This document shows, one piece after another, positions 1-8,407 of a stretch of DNA of 22,049 nt. Below the pieces are notes generated by a model that was given only the letters and a program-made list of their open reading frames with translations, was not told the origin of the DNA and did not search any database. Numbering within the stretch: position 1 is the first letter of the stretch; each line of letters opens with the position of its first letter. A program made the translations under genes and the position numbers. The DNA is from Podochytrium sp. JEL0797 (lineage: Eukaryota; Chytridiomycota; Chytridiomycetes; Chytridiales; Chytriomycetaceae), in NCBI GenBank assembly GCA_027596195.1, contig JADGJG010000376.1, forward strand, positions 1 through 22,049, read 5' to 3'.

Positions 1-516
1 CTCTCCGAACTCACCCCCCGCGAAACCCTCTCCCCACCCATCCACCATGCCCTCCAAGTCCGCCAATCCGTCTCCACAGGAGACTACCACACCCTCTTCT
101 CGCTCTACACGACGTGCCCAAACATGAGCGGATACCTCATGGACCTGTTTGTAGAACGCGAGCGCGTGAAGGCGTTGAAGGTGATGGGACGTGCGTTTCG
201 CCCCGGGCTCGCGGTGACGGTTGTTGCGCGGGAGCTTGGGTTCTGTGGGGGTGTGAAAGGGGCGGATGAGGAGCGGGAAGGTGTGGAGGAGTGTGTAAGG
301 TGGTTGAGGGGGCTTGGGGCACCGTTTGTGGAGGTTGTGGAGGAACGCGAGGTGACTGTGGGCAAGGGGAAGAAGGCGAGGACGGTGGTTCAGAAGGTGA
401 GGAAGGAGGTTGGAGTGATGGAGTTGAGTGTGGATATGAAGGCTGGGGTTGGGGTGTTTGTGCAGCGGTTGGGGGAGGTGTTGGGGAAAGGGGTGGATAT
501 TAAGGGGCAAATGTAA
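1..516 (+). CDS. SAC3/GANP-family protein, C-terminal part (5' end outside window)
   Basis: The reading frame is open from base 1 to a TAA at 514-516, giving 171 residues with no start in view. The segment with ALQVRQSVSTGDYHTLF, then PNMSGYLMDLFVERERVKAL and FRP, matches the helical core of the SAC3/GANP (PCI-like) family. It is most like the LENG8/Thp3 branch, in which a HALxVR stretch precedes a NYHxFFxLY segment and a MSGYLxDxFxxRER segment. Family members work in mRNA export or transcription-coupled RNA processing in the nucleus; this is family knowledge and not shown here. The last about 100 residues are Val/Gly/Glu/Lys-rich and I cannot align them. Base use swings from C-rich (1-120) to strongly G-rich (about 240-516). 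The gene faces the glycosyltransferase at 633 tail to tail with a 116-bp gap. The family call is fairly sure; the subfamily is less so. Confidence 0.72.
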   Translation, partial: LSELTPRETLSPPIHHALQVRQSVSTGDYHTLFSLYTTCPNMSGYLMDLFVERERVKALKVMGRAFRPGLAVTVVARELGFCGGVKGADEEREGVEECVRWLRGLGAPFVEVVEEREVTVGKGKKARTVVQKVRKEVGVMELSVDMKAGVGVFVQRLGEVLGKGVDIKGQM

Positions 517-584
517 GGTGAAAAAGAAAGAAACAAAATTAAAATATTGAATGCAAACTGGTTTAACATTTATGTGGCATTCGA

Positions 585-590
585 TTTATT
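585..590 (-). terminator. AATAAA poly(A) signal of first glycosyltransferase gene
   Basis: The plus-strand bases TTTATT read AATAAA on the minus strand, about 43 nt past the stop codon at 633-635. This is the only perfect hexamer in the 116-bp gap between the two convergent genes. The position fits a cleavage signal, but no transcript data support it. Confidence 0.5.
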
Positions 591-632
591 GGTTTCAAGA
601 GAATATAAACACACAAATGAGTACTAGGAATA

Positions 633-1981
633 TCAAAATACGTTTTGTTTCTCCATGCGATAATATTCCGCCGCCCCCAACACTCCCTTCGCATGCACTC
701 CGAGCGCCTCCTCCGAAAACGACTCAAACACCACTGGACACGCCATCCGCATCATGACACCCAACATGGACTTGTCGGAAACCCCGGTATACTGCGTCCG
801 CTTGTTCCAATAATGAATTCCAACAGCTTCATCTGCAAACGCGACCGCCGCGTCGCATTGGGAAGTAAAAGGGTCAAACAGGAGACCGCGTTGTTCATAC
901 TGGATGGGGAACATGCGGGCGGTTGGGGATACCGAGAGGTGGGTGCATGATGGGTGGGGTGGAGTGGATTGGCAGTTTTTTTGGTACGCTCTTGTGACCA
1001 TATCTGGACCGTTGTATCCCCTATTTTTGAAAGTGATTTTTGTTTTTGTTTTTCATGAGTATCGTTTTTGGTTTTGTCACTATTATGCCGAAAGGGGGCG
1101 AAAGGGGGACCTTACCAAATGTTACCGTTGAAGGAGTTTACAAACTCCTCCATCAAAACCCACATCCATGCATCCCCCTTCTCGACCGAGAAATACGCAT
1201 TGTTCATCCTATTGGCGTCCTGCATCACAATCCCCCTTCCCATCTGACCCACGGGGTTCACGGACAAAATGTCAAGGTCGAGGTACACCCCGCCGCGGTG
1301 CCATAACTGAGCGAGTCGGAACGCGTTGCCGAGGTTTTGGGCGGGCCATTTGGAATTTGTGTATCGCTTTTCAGTGTACCATTGCGCGAGGGGGGTGTTG
1401 AGGAAAGTAGTGGCGTAGTCGAGGGGGGTGATTTGGATTCTTGAACGGATGGAGGCGGGGAGGGTTTGGAGCCAGGGGTGGAGGGAGGTGGAGAAGTGGG
1501 ATGCGTTGGCGGCGTGGATGGTGATTTTGTGGAGTGGGTTTTGTCGGGCCGCGGATTCGAGGCTGCAGAGGTATTTTGGATTTTCGAGGGTTGGGGAATA
1601 ATGCAGGAAAAAGATTTCATTGGGGATGATGGAATCGGGAGGTGTTGATGCGGATGAGGCGAGGGGCAGTGCGGGGAGGTGGTGAGTGGATGGGTGGAGC
1701 AGGCGATCGATAAAGTGGTTGCATTTGAGGTTGGACCAGTTGCGGGAGGCAAGATCGGCAGTGGGGTCCAAGTGGGTCAAGGAGCGGATGTGTTCGGCGG
1801 CGGCGAGGAGGGAAGGGTCGGGTGTGTGGGCAAATGCGCGCAGGTTGAGTTGGAAGGCGAGGAGGAGGACGAGGAGGGTTGCGATCGTGACTGCGAGGAG
1901 GAGGTGGCAGAGACGCACGCGGCGGGGGATCAAGGCCGTGAGTGTGAGAATGAGGTGCACGGGCCGTTTCTTGGCGTCCAT
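633..1981 (-). CDS. A4GALT-like glycosyltransferase (GT32, DXD), type II membrane protein, copy 1
   Basis: Two exons, 1981-1116 and 1020-633, joined across a 95-bp intron (donor GTAAGG, acceptor ATAG; the split codon is Trp) give 417 residues. A short basic N-terminus is followed by a hydrophobic anchor at about 25-43, so a type II Golgi membrane enzyme is likely. The catalytic region has IFFLHYSP, NPKYLCSLESAARQNP, TPLAQWY, NLGNAFRLAQLW and GGVYLDLDILS, with the metal/sugar-binding DLD at 235-237. The C-terminal exon carries GYNGPDMVTR and HYWNKRTQ. These blocks line up in order with alpha-1,4-galactosyl/GlcNAc transferases (Gb3-synthase type). Such enzymes add a hexose from a nucleotide sugar to a glycolipid or glycoprotein; donor and acceptor cannot be read from sequence. 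The next gene upstream (2169-3535) is a paralogue with an intron at the identical site. Confidence 0.86.
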
Positions 1982-2168
1982 CCTTAATTGAAATCTATTT
2001 TTGATGAGATGTGGGTCCGCCCTTGATTGGAAACGGCAATTGGAAATGAAAATATAAACTTTTGTTTCAAATTGTCATTGTCATTCTCTTGGCATTTCTT
2101 GGCGTCGCCAACATAAATACGTAATACCAAACCATTTTCCTTCTTTCTCTCTTCCCCGTGACCCAAAC

Positions 2169-3535
2169 TCACATATTCGCAGGTCGCAACTTTTCATTCT
2201 TCTGATACGCCGTCTCCCCAACCAACCCACCACTCCCAATCCCCAAATCCTCCTCCCTAAACGCCTCAAACACAACGGGACACGCGTTCCTCAGAATCAC
2301 AGCCACAGTAGTTGCATTCGAAATCAACGTTCCTTGCGTTCGCTTGTTCCACCAATGCAGTCCAACAGAGTTGTCTGCAATGTCTCGCAGGAGCGCGCAT
2401 TTCTGGGTCCACTCGTCAAACAGCCACGCGCGTTCGCCGAATTTGACGGGGAAGAAGCGGGCTGTTGGGGAGAGGTGGAGGCCTGTGCAGATTTCGTTGG
2501 GGTGAGGGGGGTTGCAGGTCGCGTTGAAAGTTCTTGTGACTAGTTCTGGGCCGTTGTGACCCCTGGTTTTTCGAAACGAATGGCGTCAACAAAACAAAAA
2601 GAAATGACCCCCCCCCCCCCGGAATACAAAGAAGCTCACCACATGTAACCCTTAAAATCCTTCACAAACCGTTCCATCAACACCCTCAAAAACTCATCCC
2701 CCTTCGGAAAAGCGAGATACGCATTATTCATCCTCCTCGAATCCTGCATCGCGATTCCCCTCCCCATCTCGCGGATCGGATTCAACGAAACAATATCCAT
2801 GTCGAGATACACCCCCCCGTTTTTATACAAATTCGCGAGCCGGAACGCGTTGCCTAGGTTTTGATCGACCCACGCGGATTTCTCGTATACTTTTTCGAGA
2901 TACCATGGTTCGAGGGGTGTATCCATCATGACGGATTTCCAATCCAACTCTTGCGTGAGGATCCGAGACGACATATCATCCCCCATTCGGCTACGCCATG
3001 CCTGAATCCGCGACTCAAACGCGTCGCGGTTACGCACATGCACAGAGATCCGATACAAAGGGTTCTGTCTGGCCGCGGATTCGAGGCTGCAGAGGTATTT
3101 GGGGTTCGTGAGGTTCGTGTTGTAGTGGAGGAAATAAATGTGCTGCGGGATCGCGGGGTTGGATGCTGACGAGGAGCGGGTGGGTGTGAGTTCGGGGGTG
3201 AAGATGGGGCCTTGTGGGGTGAGGAAGTGGGATCCTGGGGTTGCCATGCGGTGGAGAAAGTGGGCGCATCCGTCGGGGTGGGCGGTTGGGTGGGGGGGTG
3301 GGGGTGGAACTGAGTCGGTGATGGTAGTGGCGGGGAGCGGGTTGGTGTATCGGAGGTGCGATTGGAGTAAGAAGAAGAGAGCAAGGAGGGTGATTGGGAA
3401 GAGAAGTTGGCGAGTCTTTCGCTTCAGAAAGACGGGTTTTTTGACAGGTCCGGTGGTGGAGGATTCTGCGAACTGAAACCGCGCGAGGAGCATTCGGAAT
3501 TCGCTGGTCCAGGAGACTCTTGGTTTGGGAATCAT
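2169..3535 (-). CDS. A4GALT-like glycosyltransferase (GT32, DXD), type II membrane protein, copy 2
   Basis: Exons 3535-2640 and 2562-2169, separated by a 77-bp intron (donor GTGAGC, acceptor CCAG), give 429 residues. The N-terminus is basic (KKPVFLKRKTR), followed by a single hydrophobic anchor at about 44-58 and a Pro-rich stem at about 66-86. Catalytic blocks match the neighbouring copy: IYFLHYNT, NPKYLCSLESAARQNP, TPLEPWYLEK, NLGNAFRLANLY and GGVYLDMDIVS, with the DXD as DMD at 245-247, then GHNGPELVTR and HWWNKRTQGT. Stem regions differ completely between the copies while the catalytic parts are close, as expected of an older tandem duplication. The intron holds a run of 13 G on the sense strand. 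The start was chosen as the first ATG giving a proper cytosolic tail before the anchor. It is divergent from the permease gene at 3763, and the two share 227 bp. Confidence 0.86.
2608..2620. repeat. 13-base C homopolymer inside an intron
   Basis: Thirteen consecutive C on the plus strand (G13 on the transcribed gene's sense strand) lie in the 77-bp intron of the second glycosyltransferase. Its length is prone to sequencing error and polymerase slippage. Other runs of 8-11 G or C also sit in introns of this window. Confidence 0.9.
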
Positions 3536-3762
3536 TTTGTTGTTGCAATTCTTGGCGTTGTTTTGATGCTGGAATTGCTGGAAATATTTGGACCAGGGGG
3601 GTCACCGAAAAATTTCAGGGTTCTAACCCTTTGCGGGGCGGTGCACTGGAACAAGCTGGATCAAATCTCGCATCGTACTTCTCTTTCGAAATATCATGAA
3701 TATAAACGAGTATTGGTCCGTTGAAAAAATCCAGAAGATTGACAAAGATTTACATCCGAAAA
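3536..3762. promoter_or_regulatory. Divergent intergenic region, glycosyltransferase copy 2 / permease
   Basis: 227 bp separate the start codons of two divergently transcribed genes, so both core promoters must lie here or extend into the first exons. I see no clear TATA box. The part next to the permease is A-rich (3720-3765), a common fungal leader feature. No further element can be supported. Confidence 0.4.
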
Positions 3763-5632
3763 ATGATTGCAGAACAGCACCTGGAAACCCAGAACGCGTT
3801 TAAGGATTTGGTCACACTGCGACACAAAAACTCGATGAGTTAGTTTCGTTTTTCGTTTCAGAAGCAATGACTAAACGCGAAAACGTGGGAAACTGTGATT
3901 TGCAGACCAACGCAAACTCATGACGCCATATGCAAATTACATTCACATGTAAGCTCGTATATATAGAATAGTGCCTGATGATACTGGATTTGACATTTTA
4001 TCTTTTTGGTTTAAAGCTGGGGGTTTGTCACCGCCGCTGTAATTTCTGGGGAATATTGCGGCTTCAACGCTGGTTACAGCTGGGGCCTCGGTTCCATGAT
4101 TGTGGCGCATTTCTTTGCTTCCGCTTTGATGGTTACAGTTTCTCTCAGTCTCGTGGAACTTACTTCCTCGATGCCGTTCACATCTGGTTCCGTCACTTTT
4201 GCGAAAGCAGCCTTTGGCGGAGCTGCTGGGTTTGCCATTGGAATCGCGTATACACTTGATATGGTGTTTTTAGGGGCTGTAGCGACTCAATTCTTGGGCG
4301 TGACACTTCAAAACATGTTCAACCTCAGCAACCATTTCACCGTGTTGTTTTGGGTGATATCGGTGGCGATATGCTGGTGCCTCACGCTCCACACAAAAGT
4401 ATTCTTCAACGTGATAACTGCCCTTTCAGCTATTTCTGCTGTATTGCTCGTCTCGTTGTTGGCTTCCTGTCTCCCCCAGTTTGATTTTTCTCGCGCATGG
4501 GAGACGCAACTTCCAGACGGGACCATCACAACCGAGTTTTTGCCGTTTGGAATTTCGGGTGTGATACAAAGTTTTCCACTGGCTCTGTATCTTTTGATAT
4601 GCTTCGAGAGCCTTCCTGTGACTGTTGAGGAAACGGTCGATATTAATGGAGGCAACACGAAATGGGGAATGTATTTCGCGAATTTAACCTTGTTGACGTT
4701 GAGTTGGATTACGTTGCTTGTTTCTGCGGGGATGCCGCCTGGTGCAATTGAGCTGGCCGGAGCGAATCTTCCATATAGTTGAGTAATGTGTACGGAAACT
4801 TCTCGACTCTTCTCAAAGTTATTTTTTTAGCCGCAATTTTATCGACCGTATATCCCACCGCGAATCCTCGAGTAATCGATTTGATTAGTATTCCAGCCCT
4901 CTTTGCAAGCCAGCTTGCGATTTTTTATGCTTGTTCGCGATACCTTTACGGTCTTTCTCGAACGGGATATTTGCCATCCTTCTGTTCCTTGACGAACCGG
5001 TGGGGGGCGCCTTGGGTTTCTTCCACAATCACAATGATCATTTGGATTGGATTCAGTATTGTCTTGCAGTTCTTGCCCAACGCGCGAAACGAAAATGTAA
5101 GCCAACGCCTTTTTTGCTGTGGCTGATGACAAGCTCCAGGTATTCTTGACATTAGGTATCATCTGTGCTTTGCTGGCATACATTCTTGAACCGATGGTGT
5201 ACATTCGTTTGCATTACTTTCTGCCAAATCTTCCACGCCCGTTCAAGATTCCATTCAACCTTGGAATCATGTGCGCCGGAATTAACTTCACGATTGGACT
5301 CGCAGCGTTGATTGGGATGCTGGTGTATAGCTCAATGTGGAGATTCTGCCTTGCGGGAGTCCTTGTTGGCTCCGTTTGTTTGTCGCCAGTGTACTTTTTT
5401 ATCATCAAGCACAGGCTGAACGAGTCTCCCGACAAACTGTGAGTGGAGATATTATATTGATAGTAAACTAAAGCTTCTTTTTAGGTTCATCATGCACCAG
5501 CTGAAGCAGCGCATGCGGGAGAGTATCACAAATGGGCAGTCAAATCCAAAGAAGAGCCGTGATGGCAGCAATAGCTTTGGTCGAAATCAAGATTCAAAAA
5601 AAGATCGAATTTTGAGAATATCCTCCTTTTAG
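3763..5632 (+). CDS. APC-superfamily amino-acid/ethanolamine-type permease
   Basis: Six exons (3763-3838, 3906-3948, 4017-4777, 4831-5096, 5140-5438, 5485-5632) keep frame and give 530 residues. The protein is a polytopic membrane transporter: GFVTAAVISGEYCGFNAGYS is the first helix block of the APC fold, followed by VELTSSMPFTSGSVTFAKAAFG, GIAYTLDMVFLG, CFESLPVTVEET, SIPALFASQLAIFYACSRYLYGLSRTGYLP, and a hydrophilic Lys/Ser-rich tail of about 48 residues. Substrate is likely an amino acid or small amine. The intron at 4778-4830 (53 bp, donor GTTGAG, acceptor after a T-run) resolves what otherwise looks like a frameshift. The introns at 5097-5139 (43 bp) and 5439-5484 (46 bp) are equally short. 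The first two small exons rest on splice-site logic only. Unlike its neighbours this gene has flat base skew. Confidence 0.8.
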
Positions 5633-5643
5633 CAAAAATCGAG

Positions 5644-5649
5644 AATAAA
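5644..5649 (+). terminator. AATAAA poly(A) signal of permease gene
   Basis: A perfect AATAAA lies about 12 nt after the permease stop codon (5630-5632), in an AT-rich stretch that continues to about 5690. The position suits 3'-end formation before the next gene's start at 5798. Confidence 0.5.
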
Positions 5650-5797
5650 GGAAAATAAGTTTTTCTAAAAAATAATAAAAACATGATAGTGAGTTTGATC
5701 TCAGTGGGAAGGCAAGTTTCGCGGGATAATCCGGTCTATTAAATACCCGGGGCCTCTCTTTTTCATTGCGGGCTTGTTTGGAGTTCGAAAAAAAAAC

Positions 5798-6943
5798 ATG
5801 TCCACGGTTCCGGTTGTGTTGGTGCGCTCGTTTGGAAACCTGGCCCAACTCTCCGTGTGGGCCGAAGCCGCGGGAATCGACCTGGATGCATCCGTCAGCC
5901 TGAAGCGGCGTGGCATCGAGAGGTACCGCTTACACTTGCTCTACCCGTCTGACCTCCCCGTCCAGTCTGATTGGCACACATCCAGAGACATACAAATCGC
6001 TCAGCAAGAAGCAGAACGGACAATGGGCCCGTAAGATGGTCGTGGAAGGAATCGCGCTGTCGCAGGAAAAGAACTTTGAAAAGGCGATTCAGAAGTATGC
6101 CCGTGCCATTGAAACGGACCCGGAGTGTGTGGATGCATATGTTGCGAGGGGTGCTGCGTGAGTTGCTCTGAGGGAACTGTCTGGGTCGGGTTGCTGACGC
6201 GGTTTCGTTCAGCTACGCCAATCAAGGGAATTTTACAAAGGCCATCGCGGACCATACGAAAGCACTGCAGATTGAACCCACCCACGCGAATGCGCAGATT
6301 TATCTCAATAAGTGCATTGCGCGGAAAAGTGAGATCGAAGCCGAAAAACAGAGCGCGAAAGACGGAGCGTTTTTGATGGTGAGGCATTTGCCGTATCTGA
6401 TGCTTGAATCGAGTATTCTCGGACTGGTCAAGAGCTGGAGGGCGGTTTCGGGTGTTTCGGGGGGGCGTTTGGGGAATCAATTGTCGAATTCAATGGCAGC
6501 CGGGACAAGCTCGCCTCACCAGCAGCAGTCACGTCTCCATCGCAACATCCCATATCTAACAACCTCTTTTATAGCCCATGGACTATCCCCAACACCGCGG
6601 CAAAATCCCATTGACGAAATCGCTCATGCACTCAGATCCCCAAACGCCAATCAACAACAAAAACCCCGCACCTCCCTCACATGCTCTTTCTCAACACCGC
6701 AACACGTCTTCTTCATCAACGGACTCCCTTCCATCCTCTCACCGACGCGAAGAAGAATACGGATTCGTTTTCGATGATACCTTCGACACAGTCGCGTTGC
6801 CACCTCCGGATTCATCTTCGCGCAGCCACAAGAAACGGAAAAAGGAGTCCAAAAAGAGCAAAAAATCGAAACGGAGCAAGAGTGGAAGCCGGAAGGAAAA
6901 GAAGAAAAGGCACGAGAGCGAATCGAGCACAGATTCGGATTGA
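5798..6943 (+). CDS. TTC14: TTC14-like tetratricopeptide-repeat protein
   Basis: Exons 5798-5922, 5966-6157, 6213-6378 and 6575-6943 give 283 residues. The ATG at 5798 is the first Met of its open frame. After an N-terminal part of about 50 residues comes LSKKQNGQWARK, then two TPR units: ALSQEKNFEKAIQKYARAIE, then DAYVARGAAYANQGNFTKAI. This whole stretch aligns well with the TPR region of TTC14, including VARGA-Y. The tail is a very basic Lys/Ser-rich block (KKRKKESKKSKKSKRSKS) ending in SSTDSD, as in TTC14, and suggests nuclear location. The S1 RNA-binding domain found upstream in animal TTC14 is absent, so this is a short form. The intron at 6379-6574 (196 bp) is long for this locus; its acceptor is strong (CTAAC branch, ATAG) but its donor GTGAGG is one of several options. 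Confidence 0.75.
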
Positions 6944-6989
6944 TTCATTTCATAAAAATATCTTACATGCTTCGAGATTCCTTTGCGTT

Positions 6990-6995
6990 AATAAA
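6990..6995 (+). terminator. AATAAA poly(A) signal of TTC14-like gene
   Basis: AATAAA lies about 47 nt past the stop at 6941-6943 and about 90 nt before the next start codon at 7084. It is the only perfect hexamer in this gap. Confidence 0.45.
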
Positions 6996-7083
6996 AACTC
7001 TGTCATGGAAAAGGACTTCCTTCCCTTCTCCGTCCTAATTTTGAGAAATTGAAAAAAAACCGCCGACTCCCCCCATCCAATCA

Positions 7084-8277
7084 ATGGCCAGTCAACAGCC
7101 GCCACCAGCACCACCACAACCATCCAATATGGATCATATGGATCTCCTGCGCCAAGTGGTTGCAAACCAAACGCAGATGCAGCTTCAATTGGACCAAATG
7201 ACCGCCAAATTGTCGCAACTGTCAGATCAGATCGGAACCGCTCAACACTCCACCCACACCCGTCTCGACACTCTCAAGTCTTGTATCAATTCCCTCGACT
7301 CTCGTATGACGGACCAGTCCCACCAGATCTCCCAAAACCACCGCCACGCCACCCTCCAAATCCTGCAACTCCAAAACCCAACCAAGAAACATTACACTCT
7401 CCTTATGAGCCTACCTGTGACAATTGTGAGCTGCATTCTGAGCTGGATTCATCCCCTCGATGTCTGGGGCCTTCGGGGAGTTTCGAGAGCGTTTGAGTTT
7501 CTCGTTTCGTCGCAATCGTTTGCGCACCAGAATCTGGCCCGGTTCTGTCCTCCCCCGGACCCAAGCATTCACGAATCATATACTCCTTCGTTTTATGACG
7601 ACCTCTATCTTCGCGCTCCTTCCTCGTTCCAAACTGCGTTTGTTCAAACTCAGTGGAAACATCTGCGCGTGATTGAGTGGGATGCGGAACACACGGGTGC
7701 ATATGAAATGGACTTGGTACTCGACATTACGATCCCTGATGCACTTGTGTATTGCCAAAATCTCGTTGAATTGCACCTCCGGTGTTGCACTTTGAAGGGA
7801 CCGATTCCCCTTGAAATTGGGTTACTCACGTCCCTGTTTTATCTGGACTTGAGCTGCAACGGGATTGACGGTGTGATTCCAACTTCGATTGGAAAGTTGA
7901 AGAATTTGAAGGCGCTGTTTTTGGTGGAAAACGAGCTGTCTGGGCCCATTCCGTCTGAGATGGGCGATTGCATCGCGTTGTCCACACTCAACTTGTCCAA
8001 CAACTTTTTCCTCGATGGACCGTTGCCTGGCGAACTTGGAAACCTCCAACATCTCAAGGTTATGAACTTTTCCGCGTGTGCCTTCACGGGCGGGATTCCG
8101 AGCGAATTTGGACGGCTTGGGAAACTCGAGAGGCTGGTGTTGCGGGCGAATCGGTTGTCTGGGGAAGTTCCGGTTGAATTGGGAAGCTTGAGTCGACTTC
8201 GTATCGTGGATTTGAGTTGTAATCGCGATTTGGTGTGTTCGTTTGATTTTCGGGCAGGCCTGGAATTCACAATTTGA
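7084..8277 (+). CDS. Coiled-coil / F-box-like / leucine-rich-repeat protein
   Basis: A single uninterrupted frame of 397 residues. Residues 1-15 are Pro/Gln-rich; about 16-100 form a heptad-like Gln/Leu-rich helix (coiled coil likely). Residues about 107-150 (LPVTIVSCILSWIHPLDVWG, then LRGVSRAF) resemble a degenerate F-box. Residues about 226-380 hold six to seven plant-type LRRs of about 24 residues, with consensus LxxLxLxxNxLxGxIPxxxGxLxx, for example LFYLDLSCNGIDGVIP and LERLVLRANRLSGEVP. There is no signal peptide or membrane segment, so it is probably cytosolic. If the F-box is real it would recruit a substrate to an SCF ubiquitin ligase; that is inference. It ends soon after the last repeat and has no introns, unlike almost every neighbour. 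An AATAAA lies 29 nt past the stop. Confidence 0.82.
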   Translation: MASQQPPPAPPQPSNMDHMDLLRQVVANQTQMQLQLDQMTAKLSQLSDQIGTAQHSTHTRLDTLKSCINSLDSRMTDQSHQISQNHRHATLQILQLQNPTKKHYTLLMSLPVTIVSCILSWIHPLDVWGLRGVSRAFEFLVSSQSFAHQNLARFCPPPDPSIHESYTPSFYDDLYLRAPSSFQTAFVQTQWKHLRVIEWDAEHTGAYEMDLVLDITIPDALVYCQNLVELHLRCCTLKGPIPLEIGLLTSLFYLDLSCNGIDGVIPTSIGKLKNLKALFLVENELSGPIPSEMGDCIALSTLNLSNNFFLDGPLPGELGNLQHLKVMNFSACAFTGGIPSEFGRLGKLERLVLRANRLSGEVPVELGSLSRLRIVDLSCNRDLVCSFDFRAGLEFTI

Positions 8278-8305
8278 AGTTTTCACCTCCACCGTCTCCC
8301 ATACA

Positions 8306-8311
8306 AATAAA
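8306..8311 (+). terminator. AATAAA poly(A) signal of LRR gene
   Basis: AATAAA starts 29 nt after the LRR gene's TGA (8275-8277), within the 130-bp gap to the convergent coiled-coil gene. It is followed at once by an ACGCGT hexamer (8314-8319). Confidence 0.5.
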
Positions 8312-8407
8312 GAACGCGTTATGCTCAAGTGAACCCTCAGGGGGAAAGTGGGCGAAAAAGAAACTATTAAATCACACTGCATTATCAAAAACCAATATGA
8401 AGAATCA

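Noticed and set aside
3955..3970. TATATATAGAATAG as a TATA box for the permease
   Set aside because: It falls in modelled intron 2, downstream of the probable start codon, so it is not a promoter element unless the first two exons are wrong.
4775..4835. Apparent single-base frameshift in the permease (frame change near 4780)
   Set aside because: A 53-bp intron with a GTTGAG donor and a T-rich TTTTTTTAG acceptor restores frame and gives the expected spacing to the SIPALFAS helix; the same donor is used in the G-alpha gene.
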